Of a stretch of 64,000 nucleotides of DNA, positions 17,300 through 26,306 are shown piece after piece. Source of the DNA: GCA-2733415 sp964276095 (GTDB lineage: Bacteria > Bacteroidota > Bacteroidia > Flavobacteriales > Flavobacteriaceae); assembly GCA_964276095.1 (NCBI GenBank), contig CAXYDR010000001.1, positions 1-64,000 on the forward strand, read 5' to 3'. Every line of letters begins with the position of its first letter. Position 1 is the stretch's first letter. Under the pieces are notes generated by a model. That model saw nothing but the letters and a program-made list of their open reading frames with translations, was not told the DNA's origin and ran no database searches. The translations under genes were made by a program, and so were the position numbers.

Positions 17300-17320
17300 T
17301 TCATACTTCGATTATTATTG

Positions 17321-17350
17321 AAAAAGTGCTCTTAATAAGAGCGCTTTTTT
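17321..17350 (+). terminator. Intrinsic terminator of the envelope cluster
   Basis: Arms 'AAGTGCTCTT' and 'AAGAGCGCTT' (one G-U pair) around a 2-4-nt loop, followed by seven T, lie 22 bp after the stop at 17299. This ends the five-gene unit before rmuC. Confidence 0.85.
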
Positions 17351-17381
17351 TATACCTTTACTTTTTAATTTTTTATACTCA

Positions 17382-18776
17382 ATGTCAGAAACAATCATCA
17401 TTATCATTGCCAGTATCCTATTTGGTATTATAGGTTTTTTAATAGGGAAGCATATAGTAAAACTTCAAAGTAAATCTGAGTTGAGTGGTGTGACTGAACG
17501 GAACTCCATTTTAGAAAAACAATTGGTAGATGCAAAGCAGTCTGCAATTTCAGAAAACAAAAAAGCAGAAGATAATTTTACTGTACAATTGAATTCATTA
17601 AAAGAACAGTTGAGTAAATCTGATCAGGATAAAGAATTTATCAGAAAGCAAAAAGAGGAAGTTACTATTGAGTTAACAAAGCTTGATGCAGATTTTAAAA
17701 ACTTGCAACAGAAGAATAACGAACAGAAAGCAGAAGTAGAGAATCTTCAAGAAAAATTCACCAAAGAGTTTGAAAATTTGGCGAATAAAATTCTTGATGA
17801 AAAAGCAAATAAATTTACGGAACTGAATAGAGAAAACATTAAAAGTATTTTAAACCCGTTACAAGAGAAAATTCAGCATTTTGAAAAGAAAGTTGAGGAT
17901 ACTCATAAAGAGAGTATTGGGCATCATGCTAGTTTAAAAGAGCAAATTTTAGGATTAAAAGATTTGAACCAACAAATGAGTAAAGAAACTCTAAACTTAA
18001 CAAAAGCCCTAAAGGGAGACAGTAAGTTACAAGGGAATTGGGGAGAGTTAGTTTTAGAACGCGTTTTAGAAAAATCAGGATTAGAAAAGGATAGAGAATA
18101 TTTTGTTCAGCAAAGTTTTGTAACTGAGGACGGAAGTAGAGTATTGCCAGATGTGGTAATAAATCTTCCAGATAACAAGAAAATGATAGTGGATTCAAAA
18201 GTATCTTTAACACATTACGAACGTTTCGTAAACGAAGAAGATACTACTTTACAACAACAATATTTAAAAGAACATGTAAACTCTATTAAAAGACATGTTG
18301 AGCAATTAGGTGATAAAAATTACCATGACTTATATAAAATTGAAAGCCCTGATTTTGTATTATTATTTATCCCAATTGAACCTGCATTTGCAGTAGCTTT
18401 AAATGAAGATAATTCGTTATATAACAAAGCATTTGAAAAGAATATTGTTATTGTTACTCCAACTACATTGTTAGCTACATTACGTACAATTGATACGATG
18501 TGGAATAATGAAAAGCAACAAAAAAATGCTATAGAAATAGCTAGGCAAGCTGGAGCATTGTATGATAAATTTCATAATCTAATGGCTGATTTAACAGGTG
18601 TAGGGAAGGACATGGATAGAGCAAAATCTAATTACTCTGCTGCCATGAATAAATTGTTTGAAGGAAAAGGTAATTTAATTACTTCTGTAGAGAAAATCAA
18701 AAAACTAGGAGCAAAAGCCAAAAAATCCTTGCCAGAAGCTATAGTAAATAAGGCAATTGAATCAGAAGGAATTTAA
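17382..18776 (+). CDS. rmuC: DNA recombination protein RmuC
   Basis: A 464-residue protein. One N-terminal membrane helix (about 3-22) is followed by a long coiled coil (about 30-190, rich in Glu, Lys and Gln), then the RmuC nuclease-like domain. That domain begins 'GNWGELVLERVLEKSGLE' near 218 and includes 'SRVLPDVVINLPDNKKMIVDSKVSL', 'LFIPIEPAFAVAL' and 'ATLRTIDTMWN'. The length and order match the family. RmuC limits inversions and rearrangements at short inverted repeats; its exact enzymology is not settled. It is followed 12 bp later by a small membrane protein. Confidence 0.93.
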   Translation: MSETIIIIIASILFGIIGFLIGKHIVKLQSKSELSGVTERNSILEKQLVDAKQSAISENKKAEDNFTVQLNSLKEQLSKSDQDKEFIRKQKEEVTIELTKLDADFKNLQQKNNEQKAEVENLQEKFTKEFENLANKILDEKANKFTELNRENIKSILNPLQEKIQHFEKKVEDTHKESIGHHASLKEQILGLKDLNQQMSKETLNLTKALKGDSKLQGNWGELVLERVLEKSGLEKDREYFVQQSFVTEDGSRVLPDVVINLPDNKKMIVDSKVSLTHYERFVNEEDTTLQQQYLKEHVNSIKRHVEQLGDKNYHDLYKIESPDFVLLFIPIEPAFAVALNEDNSLYNKAFEKNIVIVTPTTLLATLRTIDTMWNNEKQQKNAIEIARQAGALYDKFHNLMADLTGVGKDMDRAKSNYSAAMNKLFEGKGNLITSVEKIKKLGAKAKKSLPEAIVNKAIESEGI

Positions 18777-18788
18777 TAAATAAATATC

Positions 18789-19154
18789 ATGAAGAAAATA
18801 ATTGTTTTAATAGTATTGTTTGTCACTTTAGGTATAGGAGCTTACTTTTCGTTTATTTATTATGTACCATATAGTGAAGGAGTACGTTCAGGTGAATTGA
18901 TTAAAATAAGTAGGAAAGGAGTACTAATGAAAACTTGGGAAGGGGAAATAAGTCAAGGGATTTCTGGAGCTCAAATTTTTAAATTTTCTATTGAAGATAA
19001 AGAAAAGAAAGTGATATTTGATTTGCAAAAATATCAAGGTAATTATGTGAAAGTATATTATAAAGAACGTTACAAACACATATCCTGGTTAGGAGATACT
19101 AACTATTTTATAACTAAAGTAGAAAAGGAAAATTCACCGCATTTTGGGAAATAG
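18789..19154 (+). CDS. Small membrane-anchored hypothetical protein
   Basis: A 121-residue protein with an N-terminal membrane anchor (about 3-23) and a small beta-rich periplasmic domain ('SGELIKISRKGVLMKTWEGEI', 'FKFSIEDKEKKVIFDL', 'YVKVYYKERYKHISWLGDTNYFITKV'). Close relatives in Flavobacteriia are often labelled 6-phosphogluconate dehydrogenase. That cannot be right: there is no Rossmann motif and the protein is a quarter of the enzyme's length. It follows rmuC by 12 bp and shares its transcript. Function is unknown. Confidence 0.8.
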   Translation: MKKIIVLIVLFVTLGIGAYFSFIYYVPYSEGVRSGELIKISRKGVLMKTWEGEISQGISGAQIFKFSIEDKEKKVIFDLQKYQGNYVKVYYKERYKHISWLGDTNYFITKVEKENSPHFGK

Positions 19155-19157
19155 TAT

Positions 19158-19195
19158 AAATAAAAAGAGGAACGATCGTTCCTCTTTTTATTTAT
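19158..19195. terminator. Bidirectional intrinsic terminator between rmuC unit and his operon
   Basis: A 38-bp perfect palindrome (centre GATC, GGAACGATCGTTCC core) flanked by A- and T-runs separates the converging genes that end at 19154 and 19197. It ends the his operon on the minus strand. Confidence 0.9.
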
Positions 19196-19196
19196 A

Positions 19197-19787
19197 TTAT
19201 TTTTTCCCTCTACCTTTTAAAACAGTTTCAATATCTTGTAGAGTATAGCCTTTTGCTTTTAAAAGAATGAGGTAATGATACATCAAATCGGCGGCTTCAT
19301 TTTTAAATAGATTAGCATCATTATCCTTTGCTTCAATAACTAGTTCTACAGCTTCTTCACCTACTTTTTGAGCAACTTTATTTATCCCTCTTCGAAATAA
19401 TTGGTTGGTGTATGAACTTTCGTCATTATCATCTATTCGTTGGGAAATTGTCTGCTCTAATTCATATAAAAACCCTTTTGCAGGATCAGTTCCAAAACAG
19501 GTAGTTGTCCCTTTGTGACAAGTAGGTCCAATGGGATTAGCCTTAATTAATATTGTGTCATTATCGCAATCTACTTCAATAGATTGGACAAATAAAAAGT
19601 TTCCTGACTCCTCTCCTTTAGTCCATAACCTGTTTTTACTTCTACTATAAAAAGTAACTTTTTGTTCTTTTCTTGTTTTCTGAAGGGCTTCTTCGTTCAT
19701 ATATCCTAACATTAATACTTGTAGTGTATTATTGTCTTGAACAATTATCGGTACTAAACCGTCCCCTTTTTTGAAATCTATAATCAT
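19197..19787 (-). CDS. hisIE: Bifunctional phosphoribosyl-AMP cyclohydrolase / phosphoribosyl-ATP pyrophosphatase
   Basis: A 196-residue fusion that does steps 2 and 3 of histidine synthesis. HisI occupies about 1-100, with 'GYMNEEALQKTRKEQKVTFYSRSKNRLWTKGEESGN' (in parts), the metal residues in 'EVDCDND' and 'GPTCHKGTTTCFG'. HisE occupies about 105-196, with 'GINKVAQKVGEEAVELVIEAK' and 'EAADLMYHYLILL', the MazG-like helical pyrophosphatase. It is the last gene of the operon, 4 bp after hisF, and ends next to the bidirectional terminator. Confidence 0.97.
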   Translation of the reverse strand: MIIDFKKGDGLVPIIVQDNNTLQVLMLGYMNEEALQKTRKEQKVTFYSRSKNRLWTKGEESGNFLFVQSIEVDCDNDTILIKANPIGPTCHKGTTTCFGTDPAKGFLYELEQTISQRIDDNDESSYTNQLFRRGINKVAQKVGEEAVELVIEAKDNDANLFKNEAADLMYHYLILLKAKGYTLQDIETVLKGRGKK

Positions 19788-19791
19788 GATA

Positions 19792-20565
19792 TTATATTGT
19801 TTTGTTTTCAGTAATTCTTACTGGAATATTTTTATTTTGCAAATAATCTTTAAGTTCAGGAATTGGTATTTCACTATAATGAAATATACTTGCTGCTAAA
19901 CCTGCACTTGCTTCTGTATTTGTAAATAAATCAGAAAAGTGAACTTTTGTTCCAGCTCCACCAGAAGCAATAACAGGTATGTTGATAGTTTTACTAACCT
20001 GATTGGTAATGTCCATAGCAAACCCAGCTTTAGTGCCGTCATTATTCATAGAGGTTAATAAGATTTCTCCTGCTCCTAGTTCTGTAGCTTTCTTTGCCCA
20101 CTCAATAGTTTTTAAAGGAGTACTGGTTCTTCCTCCGCGTATAAAAACTTTCCATTCATTATCTACATATTTTGTGTCAATAGCAACAACAACACACTGG
20201 CTTCCGTACTGATTTGCTATTTCTGAAATTAACTCAGGGTTTTTTACTGCCGAAGAGTTGATACTTACTTTATCCGCACCGGCTTTAATAATGTTTTCAA
20301 CATCACTAATAGAGTTTATTCCACCACCTACGGTAAACGGGATATTAATTTCTTTAGCAATTTCTTGAACTAAATCAACTAATGTTTTTCTGTTTTCTAC
20401 AGTAGCAGTAATATCTAAAAACACTAATTCGTCAGCACCTTCTTTTACATACCTTTTAGCAAGTTCAATAGGATCTCCTGCATCTTGAATGTCGATAAAA
20501 TTGATTCCTTTTACTGTTCTACCATCTTTGATGTCCAAACAAGGAATGATTCTTTTTTTTAACAT
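19792..20565 (-). CDS. hisF: Imidazole glycerol phosphate synthase, cyclase subunit HisF
   Basis: A 257-residue (beta/alpha)8 barrel. It has 'RIIPCLDIKDGRTVKG' with catalytic Asp at residue 11, 'GADELVFLDITATVENRKT', 'IPFTVGGGI', and 'VVVAIDTKYVDNEWKVFIRGG' with the second catalytic Asp. It cyclises PRFAR with ammonia channelled from HisH, giving IGP and AICAR. The HisH partner is encoded two genes upstream in the same operon. Confidence 0.98.
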   Translation of the reverse strand: MLKKRIIPCLDIKDGRTVKGINFIDIQDAGDPIELAKRYVKEGADELVFLDITATVENRKTLVDLVQEIAKEINIPFTVGGGINSISDVENIIKAGADKVSINSSAVKNPELISEIANQYGSQCVVVAIDTKYVDNEWKVFIRGGRTSTPLKTIEWAKKATELGAGEILLTSMNNDGTKAGFAMDITNQVSKTINIPVIASGGAGTKVHFSDLFTNTEASAGLAASIFHYSEIPIPELKDYLQNKNIPVRITENKTI

Positions 20566-20575
20566 AGTAATTAAA

Positions 20576-21289
20576 TTATAAGATTGAAGAAAGCTCCTTT
20601 AGGCTTATATTTCCTTCATAAATAGCTTTACCTAAAATAGTGCCTTCACAGCCCATTTCTTTTAAAGTAATCAAGTCCTCTATATTTGATACACCACCAC
20701 TGGCGATTAATTTAATATTTGTTTCAGATAAAATTTCTTTATACAAATCATTTGAAGTTCCTTGAAGCATTCCGTCTTTTGAAATATCAGTGCAAATCAC
20801 ATTAGTAATACCGTTTTGTTCATAGGCTTTAATAAAATCAATTATATCTAATTCAGATGTTTCTAACCATCCATTAGTTGCAATTTTTCGGTTTAAACAA
20901 TCTGCTCCTAAAATAATTTTGTTACTTCCATATTGACTAAGCCAATTAAGAAAAACATCAGGATTTGAAACTGAAATACTACCTCCTGTAATTTGATTAG
21001 CACCAGATTCAAAAGCGATTTTTAAATCTTCATTAGATTTTAAACCTCCACCAAAATCAATTTTTAAATTTGTATTAGAAGCAATTTTTTCTAATATTTT
21101 ATAGTTAACTATATGTTTTGATTTTGCACCATCCAAGTCTACTACGTGTAAATATTGAATTCCATTGTCTTCAAATTCTTTTGCTACCTCTAAAGGATTT
21201 TCGTTGTATATTTTTTTGGTACTGTAATCACCTTTCGTTAGGCGAACACATTTACCATCTATAATATCTATTGCAGGGATAATTCTCAT
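20576..21289 (-). CDS. hisA: ProFAR isomerase HisA
   Basis: A 237-residue TIM barrel related to HisF. Its N-terminal 'MRIIPAIDIIDGKCVRLTKGDY' carries the catalytic Asp at residue 8, 'HVVDLDGA' marks the second strand, and 'CTDISKDGMLQG' carries the second catalytic Asp. It converts ProFAR to PRFAR. Its start overlaps the end of hisH by 4 bp (ATGA), so the two are translationally coupled. A 10-bp gap separates it from hisF. Confidence 0.98.
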   Translation of the reverse strand: MRIIPAIDIIDGKCVRLTKGDYSTKKIYNENPLEVAKEFEDNGIQYLHVVDLDGAKSKHIVNYKILEKIASNTNLKIDFGGGLKSNEDLKIAFESGANQITGGSISVSNPDVFLNWLSQYGSNKIILGADCLNRKIATNGWLETSELDIIDFIKAYEQNGITNVICTDISKDGMLQGTSNDLYKEILSETNIKLIASGGVSNIEDLITLKEMGCEGTILGKAIYEGNISLKELSSIL

Positions 21290-21864
21290 AATTCTAAGAA
21301 GTTTTTAAGTATTTGCTCACCGATATCTGCTGATTTTTCAGGGTGAAACTGAGTTGCGTGAAAATTATTTTTTTGCATAGCTGTACCAAAAGGTAAAATA
21401 TAATCACAGATAGCTATAGTTTGTTCGTTAATTTCGGCGTAATAACTATGCACATAATAAACATCATTGTTAAGCTCAATATTTTTAAATAAGGGGCTTT
21501 TAGTAGTTGTAAAGCTATTCCATCCCATATGTGGAACTTTAGCTGTATCGGGAAATTTTTTAACATTAGCATCAAAAATACCTAAACAAACAGTATTAGC
21601 TTCTTCACTGAATTTGCACATTAATTGCAACCCAAGACAAATACCTAACATTGGTTTCTCAATAGTTATTAATACCTTATCTAATCCTTTTTCAATTAGA
21701 TATTTCATAGCAGAGCTTGCTTCTCCTACACCAGGAAAGATGACTTTGTCTGCATTTAATAATTCAGCAGCATCATCAGTTATAATACTTTCATACCCTA
21801 ATCTAGTTAGCGCATTTTGTACCGAACGGATATTACCTGCATTATATTTTACTATTGCGATCAT
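21286..21864 (-). CDS. hisH: Imidazole glycerol phosphate synthase, glutamine amidotransferase subunit HisH
   Basis: A 192-residue class I glutaminase. The nucleophile lies in 'MLGICLGLQLM' (Cys near residue 75), and the His-Glu pair lies in 'THFHPEKS'-like 'ATQFHPEKSADIG' near the C-terminus. An oxyanion-type 'PGVGEASSAM' is near 46. It supplies ammonia to HisF. It starts immediately after the hisB stop with no gap, and overlaps hisA. Confidence 0.97.
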   Translation of the reverse strand: MIAIVKYNAGNIRSVQNALTRLGYESIITDDAAELLNADKVIFPGVGEASSAMKYLIEKGLDKVLITIEKPMLGICLGLQLMCKFSEEANTVCLGIFDANVKKFPDTAKVPHMGWNSFTTTKSPLFKNIELNNDVYYVHSYYAEINEQTIAICDYILPFGTAMQKNNFHATQFHPEKSADIGEQILKNFLEL

Positions 21865-22956
21865 TTATATAATTCCTTTTGTACTCGGGATAGAGTAATT
21901 ATTAGTTTTTGCTACAGCCATTTTTATAGCTTTGGCAAATGCTTTAAAAATAGATTCTATTTTGTGGTGTTCATTATCACCTTCTGATTTAATATTCAAA
22001 TTACATTTTGCTGCATCACAGAAAGATTTAAAAAAGTGCATAAACATTTCTGAAGGCATTTCTCCAATCATTTCTCTTTTAAACGATGTTTCCCAAACTA
22101 ACCATGGTCTACCACCAAAATCTATTGCAACTTGAGTTAAACAATCATCCATTGGTAATAAAAACCCATAACGCTCTATTGCTTTTTTACTGCCTAAAGC
22201 TTTTACAAAAGCCTCACCTAACGCAATTGCTACATCTTCAATTGTGTGGTGTTCATCAATTTCTAAATCACCTTTAACCTGAATATTTAAATCTAAGTTT
22301 CCGTGTTTCGAAATCTGTTCTAACATGTGATCATAAAAACCTAAACCAGTAGAGATATTACTTTTTCCAGAACCATCTAAATTTACTTCAATAGCAATAT
22401 TAGTTTCTTTGGTAATGCGATTTACACTTCCTTTTCTAGGTTTAGATTTAAGGTATTGGTAAATATCTTCCCAACTTTCGGTAATTAATGAAGCGTATTT
22501 ATTAGCGTCTTTACTAATGAAAATCCCTTGGCACTTTAGGTTTTCTGCTAATTCAATATCTGTAGCTCTATCACCTATTACGAAGGAGTTTTCTAAATCG
22601 TAGTTACCATAAATATACTTTGGCAATAAACCTGTTCTTGGTTTTCTTGTAGGAGCATTGTCTTCAGGAAAACTTTTATCAATCAGGACTTCGGAGAATA
22701 TAATCCCTTCGTTTTCAAAAGCTTGAATAACTTTGTTTTGCGCTGGCCAAAAAGTGTTTTCAGGAAAAGAATCTGTACCTAAACCATCTTGGTTAGTTAC
22801 CATGACTAACTCATAATCTAGCTCACGAACAATTTTACCTAATCCTTGGAAAACACCTGGATAAAACTCTAATTTTTCTAAACTATCTAATTGATAATCA
22901 ATAGGAGGTTCTATTGCTAATGTTCCGTCTCTATCTATAAAAAGTACTTTCTTCAT
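21865..22956 (-). CDS. hisB: Bifunctional histidinol-phosphatase / imidazoleglycerol-phosphate dehydratase HisB
   Basis: A 363-residue fusion as in E. coli. The N-terminal HAD phosphatase (about 1-165) has 'FIDRDGTLAIEP' with the phosphorylated Asp, 'MVTNQDG' and 'FVIGDRATDIELAENL'. The C-terminal dehydratase (about 175-363) has 'GFYDHMLEQISKHGNLDL', 'DEHHTIEDVAIALGEAF' and 'EHHKIESIFKAFAKAI', the manganese-binding His clusters. It does steps 6 and 8 of the pathway. No separate histidinol phosphatase is needed. Confidence 0.98.
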   Translation of the reverse strand: MKKVLFIDRDGTLAIEPPIDYQLDSLEKLEFYPGVFQGLGKIVRELDYELVMVTNQDGLGTDSFPENTFWPAQNKVIQAFENEGIIFSEVLIDKSFPEDNAPTRKPRTGLLPKYIYGNYDLENSFVIGDRATDIELAENLKCQGIFISKDANKYASLITESWEDIYQYLKSKPRKGSVNRITKETNIAIEVNLDGSGKSNISTGLGFYDHMLEQISKHGNLDLNIQVKGDLEIDEHHTIEDVAIALGEAFVKALGSKKAIERYGFLLPMDDCLTQVAIDFGGRPWLVWETSFKREMIGEMPSEMFMHFFKSFCDAAKCNLNIKSEGDNEHHKIESIFKAFAKAIKMAVAKTNNYSIPSTKGII

Positions 22957-22957
22957 G

Positions 22958-23983
22958 TTAACTATTCTTAAGTGCGTTTATTAATTTGGTGTTTTCATTA
23001 GGACTTCCAATTGTTATGCGGATACAGTTTTTAATGACACTATTTCTGTTTCTAATAATTATTTTCTGAGCTACTAAATTGTTGTATGTTTCCTTAGCAT
23101 TATTAACTTCTATTAATAGAAAATTAGCATCTGAAGGATATACTTTTTGTACTTGAATTAGTGTTTTTAAAGCTTTTGATACTCTCTCTTTTTCAACTAA
23201 TATCAGCTGTTTGTTCTTTTCAAATGCAGTAGTATTTCTTATTGCGATAATGGCAGCTTTTTGGTTTAACTCACTTACATTATAGGGAGGTTTTACTTTA
23301 TTGAATAAGTTTATTATGTTGATATTTGTATATGCAACACCAACTCGAGCGGCGGCTAATCCCCATGCCTTACTGAAGGTCTGGGATACAATTAAATTTG
23401 AATACTCGTCTAACTTTGTGCTCCAAGAGTCTCCCAAGCTGAAATCAATATATGCTTCGTCCAGAATTACTATTCCATTAAAATTATCCAAAACATATTC
23501 TATATCTGCCTTGTTAATTGTGTTCCCTGTAGGATTATTAGGCGAACAAATAAAAATAATTTTTAAACATTCATCTTTTAAATATGGTTTTACTTCATTT
23601 ATATTGATTTGAAAGTTAGATGTTAAAGGAATCTTAATCAGATCAATATTATTGATGTTTGCCGAAACATCATACATGCCGTAAGTAGGAGTGAAAGTAA
23701 GCGCCTTGTCTTTTCCTGGATTGCAAAATATTCTGAATGCTAAATCAATCACTTCATCACTTCCATTGCCGATAAAAATATTTTCTGTAGCGATATTTTT
23801 TAAAGAGCTCAATGAATTTTTCAATTCTTTTTGTTTCGGATCAGGATAGCGATTTAATTTCCCATAGGGATTTTCGTTAGCATCTAAAAAGACACTAGCT
23901 TCACCTGTATACTCATCCCTTGCACTTGAGTAGGCTTTCAAGTTTAAGATGTTTTTTCGGACGATATTTTTTAAACTAAACAT
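22958..23983 (-). CDS. hisC: Histidinol-phosphate aminotransferase HisC
   Basis: A 341-residue PLP-dependent fold-type I aminotransferase. It has 'DANENPYGKLNRYPDP' near the start, 'IFIGNGSDEVIDLAFRIF', 'IFICSPNNPTGN', 'IVILDEAYIDFS', and the Schiff-base Lys in 'SQTFSKAWGLAAARVG' with the phosphate-binding Arg. It transaminates imidazole acetol phosphate. It overlaps the end of hisD by 8 bp. Confidence 0.97.
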   Translation of the reverse strand: MFSLKNIVRKNILNLKAYSSARDEYTGEASVFLDANENPYGKLNRYPDPKQKELKNSLSSLKNIATENIFIGNGSDEVIDLAFRIFCNPGKDKALTFTPTYGMYDVSANINNIDLIKIPLTSNFQININEVKPYLKDECLKIIFICSPNNPTGNTINKADIEYVLDNFNGIVILDEAYIDFSLGDSWSTKLDEYSNLIVSQTFSKAWGLAAARVGVAYTNINIINLFNKVKPPYNVSELNQKAAIIAIRNTTAFEKNKQLILVEKERVSKALKTLIQVQKVYPSDANFLLIEVNNAKETYNNLVAQKIIIRNRNSVIKNCIRITIGSPNENTKLINALKNS

Positions 23984-25259
23984 TTTCTTTCAATCTTAGT
24001 GTTACTGCATTTTTGTGTGCAAATAATTCTTCAGCTTCTGCCATTAATTCTATAGCGGGTCCAATATTCAGAATCCCTTGTTTTGTTATTTTTTGAAATG
24101 TTACTTTCTTTACAAAACTGTCTAAAGAAACTCCACTATAGTTTTTAGCGTATCCATTTGTTGGTAATGTGTGATTTGTACCACTGGCATAATCTCCAGC
24201 ACTTTCACAGCTATAATTACCAATAAATACAGAACCAGCATTCGTAATATCATCTAGCCAATCATCAGCTTTCTCAGAAGCTAAAATTAAATGTTCAGGT
24301 GCGTATTCGTTACTGAATTTGATACAATCACTAATCGATTCAAGAACGATAGAGCTACTCTGCTTAAGCGCTTGTGTAGCGATATCAACGCGTGGTAATT
24401 CAGCTAATTGTTTTGTTATTTCAATATTGGTTTCCTCTATTACTTTTTCATTATCTGACAGTAACATTACCTGACTATCTATTCCATGTTCTGCTTGTGA
24501 AAGAAGATCTGCTGCTACAAATGCAGGATTGCTTGTTTCATCTGCAATTATTAATACTTCACTTGGTCCTGCTGGCATATCAATTGCAACTCCACTTAAT
24601 TGAACTAATTCTTTAGCTTTAGTGACATACTGATTTCCTGGCCCAAATATTTTATATGCTTTTGGTACAGATTCGGTTCCAAATGCCATAGCAGCAATAG
24701 CTTGTGCACCACCTGATTTATATATGTTAGTAATCCCAATAAGGTTAGCAGTATATAAAATTGCTGGGTGAATTTTGCCATCTTTGTTTGGTGGGCTGCA
24801 TAATATAATTTCTTTACAACCTGCAAGTTTTGCAGGAATTCCTAACATTAAAATAGTAGAAAATAAAGGTGCCGTTCCTCCTGGAATGTATAGTCCAACT
24901 TTGTCAATAGGTAAACTCTTTCTCCAACACTGTACACCTGGAGTTGTTTCGATAATTTCAACGATACTCTTTTGAGAAGCGTGAAATTTTTCGATATTGT
25001 TTTTTGCTAAATTAATAGCAGATTTTAATTCATCTGACACCAATGTTTTAGCTTCAGAAATTTCATTTTTACTAATTGAAAGACTTGTCAGTTTAACATG
25101 GTCAAACTTTTGTGCATAGGCTAGTAAAGCCTGGTCTTTATTGCTCTTCACATTTTCTAAAACTTCAGATACTACTGAGTTTAATTCTACACGAGCAATC
25201 TCTGGTCGTTTAGTTAGCGTTTTCCAATCTTGGCAGCTAGGATATTTAAATACTTTCAT
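23976..25259 (-). CDS. hisD: Histidinol dehydrogenase HisD
   Basis: A 427-residue enzyme for the last two oxidations to L-histidine, of family-typical length. Landmarks are 'GLYIPGGTAPLFSTILMLG', 'AGCKEIILCSPP', 'GAQAIAAMAFGTESVPK', 'GPGNQYVTKAKEL', 'IDMPAGPSEVLIIADE', 'DLLSQAEHGIDSQ' and 'YAPEHLIL', with the zinc and catalytic His residues. Its ATG overlaps the hisG stop by one base. Confidence 0.98.
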   Translation of the reverse strand: MKVFKYPSCQDWKTLTKRPEIARVELNSVVSEVLENVKSNKDQALLAYAQKFDHVKLTSLSISKNEISEAKTLVSDELKSAINLAKNNIEKFHASQKSIVEIIETTPGVQCWRKSLPIDKVGLYIPGGTAPLFSTILMLGIPAKLAGCKEIILCSPPNKDGKIHPAILYTANLIGITNIYKSGGAQAIAAMAFGTESVPKAYKIFGPGNQYVTKAKELVQLSGVAIDMPAGPSEVLIIADETSNPAFVAADLLSQAEHGIDSQVMLLSDNEKVIEETNIEITKQLAELPRVDIATQALKQSSSIVLESISDCIKFSNEYAPEHLILASEKADDWLDDITNAGSVFIGNYSCESAGDYASGTNHTLPTNGYAKNYSGVSLDSFVKKVTFQKITKQGILNIGPAIELMAEAEELFAHKNAVTLRLKENV

Positions 25260-26116
25260 TATAATACAATTTTATCAATAGGAACAATTAAAATACCTTC
25301 AGCTCCAGCATTTTTTAACTCGTCAATTACATCCCAGAATTTACTTTCTTCAATTACTGAATGTAACGAACTCCATCCTTCCTCTGCAAGAGGTAATAGC
25401 GTAGGGCTTTTTAAAACTGGGAGGAGGTTACTAACTTCTTCAATTTTATCATTAGGCACATTCATTAAAATGTACTTAGTATTTTTTGCTCTTAAAACCG
25501 ATTGAATTCTAAACACTAATTGGCTTAATATAGTCTCCTTTTCTGGAGATAATATGTTAGACTTTGCTAATACAGCTTCAGATTTTAAAATCACTTGTGT
25601 TTCTCTTAAACCGTTTTTAAATAAGGTGCTTCCAGAACTTACAATATCACAAATACCATCAGCTAATCCGATATTTGGTGCTATTTCTACTGAGCCAGAA
25701 ATAACATGTATTTCAGCATCAATATTATTTTTTGTTAAACAGTTCTGTAAAGTATTTGGGTAGGAAGTAGCAATTTTTTTTCCATTGAAATATGTTAAAT
25801 CATCAGAAATAACCTCTTTGGGAACCGCTAAAGAAACGTTGCATTTTGAAAATCCTAATTTTTCGATAATTTCAACTTTCTTGTCTTTTTCAATTAATAA
25901 GTTCTCACCGATAATGGCAATGTCAACAACCCCATCTTCAAGATATTGTGGTATATCAGAGTTTCTTAAGTATAAAATTTCTAATGGAAAGTTAGAAACA
26001 TTAACTTTTAATTGATCTTTGCCATTGTTGATTTCAATGCCACAATCTTTTAATAATTTAAGGGAATCTTGATTTAATCGTCCGCTTTTTTGAATTGCGA
26101 TTTTTAGTGTGCTCAT
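25259..26116 (-). CDS. hisG: ATP phosphoribosyltransferase HisG, long form
   Basis: A 285-residue first and committed enzyme of the pathway. The catalytic part begins 'LKIAIQKSGRLNQDSLKLLKDCGIEI', with 'VDIAIIGENLL' and 'IATSYPNTLQNCL'. The PRPP-binding loop is 'GSVEIAPNIGLADGICDIVSSGSTL' (in parts). The extra C-terminal 70 residues form the ACT-like domain for histidine feedback, so this is the long form that needs no HisZ. It is the first operon gene, and expression is also set by the attenuator upstream (26162-26283). Confidence 0.97.
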   Translation of the reverse strand: MSTLKIAIQKSGRLNQDSLKLLKDCGIEINNGKDQLKVNVSNFPLEILYLRNSDIPQYLEDGVVDIAIIGENLLIEKDKKVEIIEKLGFSKCNVSLAVPKEVISDDLTYFNGKKIATSYPNTLQNCLTKNNIDAEIHVISGSVEIAPNIGLADGICDIVSSGSTLFKNGLRETQVILKSEAVLAKSNILSPEKETILSQLVFRIQSVLRAKNTKYILMNVPNDKIEEVSNLLPVLKSPTLLPLAEEGWSSLHSVIEESKFWDVIDELKNAGAEGILIVPIDKIVL

Positions 26117-26161
26117 CTTTTAATTAATTATGACTGAGCAAACCTGGAGGTGAATAAAAAC

Positions 26162-26190
26162 AAAAAACCCGTCTGATTTACTCAGACGGG
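26162..26190 (-). terminator. his attenuator terminator, with competing antiterminator
   Basis: On the minus strand, stem CCCGTCTGA / TCAGACGGG (arms 26182-26190 and 26168-26176, 5-nt loop) is followed by a U-run. Its 5' arm can instead pair with TCAGGCG (26233-26239) at the end of the leader-peptide region: 7 bp with one G-U. Stalling at His codons would leave that segment free, form the antiterminator and let hisG be transcribed. Confidence 0.85.
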
Positions 26191-26220
26191 TTTTGAAAAA
26201 TATTTTTTAAATTACATATA

Positions 26221-26283
26221 TCAAATCCTGCTCGCCTGAATGCAAGTATGAAAATGATGATGATGTAATTGATTAAAATTCAT
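26221..26283 (-). CDS. Histidine operon leader peptide
   Basis: A 20-residue reading frame (MNFNQLHHHHFHTCIQASRI) with five His codons in six positions (26248-26265). It ends with TGA 31 bp before the attenuator terminator, and 105 bp before hisG. High His content directly ahead of a terminator and the his operon is the hallmark of ribosome-mediated attenuation, as in enteric hisL. It is translated only to sense His-tRNA charging; the peptide itself needs no function. The start ATG has no strong ribosome site, which is usual in Bacteroidota. Confidence 0.88.
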   Translation of the reverse strand: MNFNQLHHHHFHTCIQASRI

Positions 26284-26306
26284 GATAATAATTGTAATTA
26301 TGATGG

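Noticed and set aside
18789..19154. A 6-phosphogluconate dehydrogenase label for the small gene after rmuC
   Set aside because: The protein is 121 residues, has a membrane anchor and no Rossmann or catalytic motif. The label is a database artefact.
21467..21898. A plus-strand frame of 143 residues opposite hisH/hisB
   Set aside because: It is fully covered by well-supported his genes on the other strand and has no recognisable domain.
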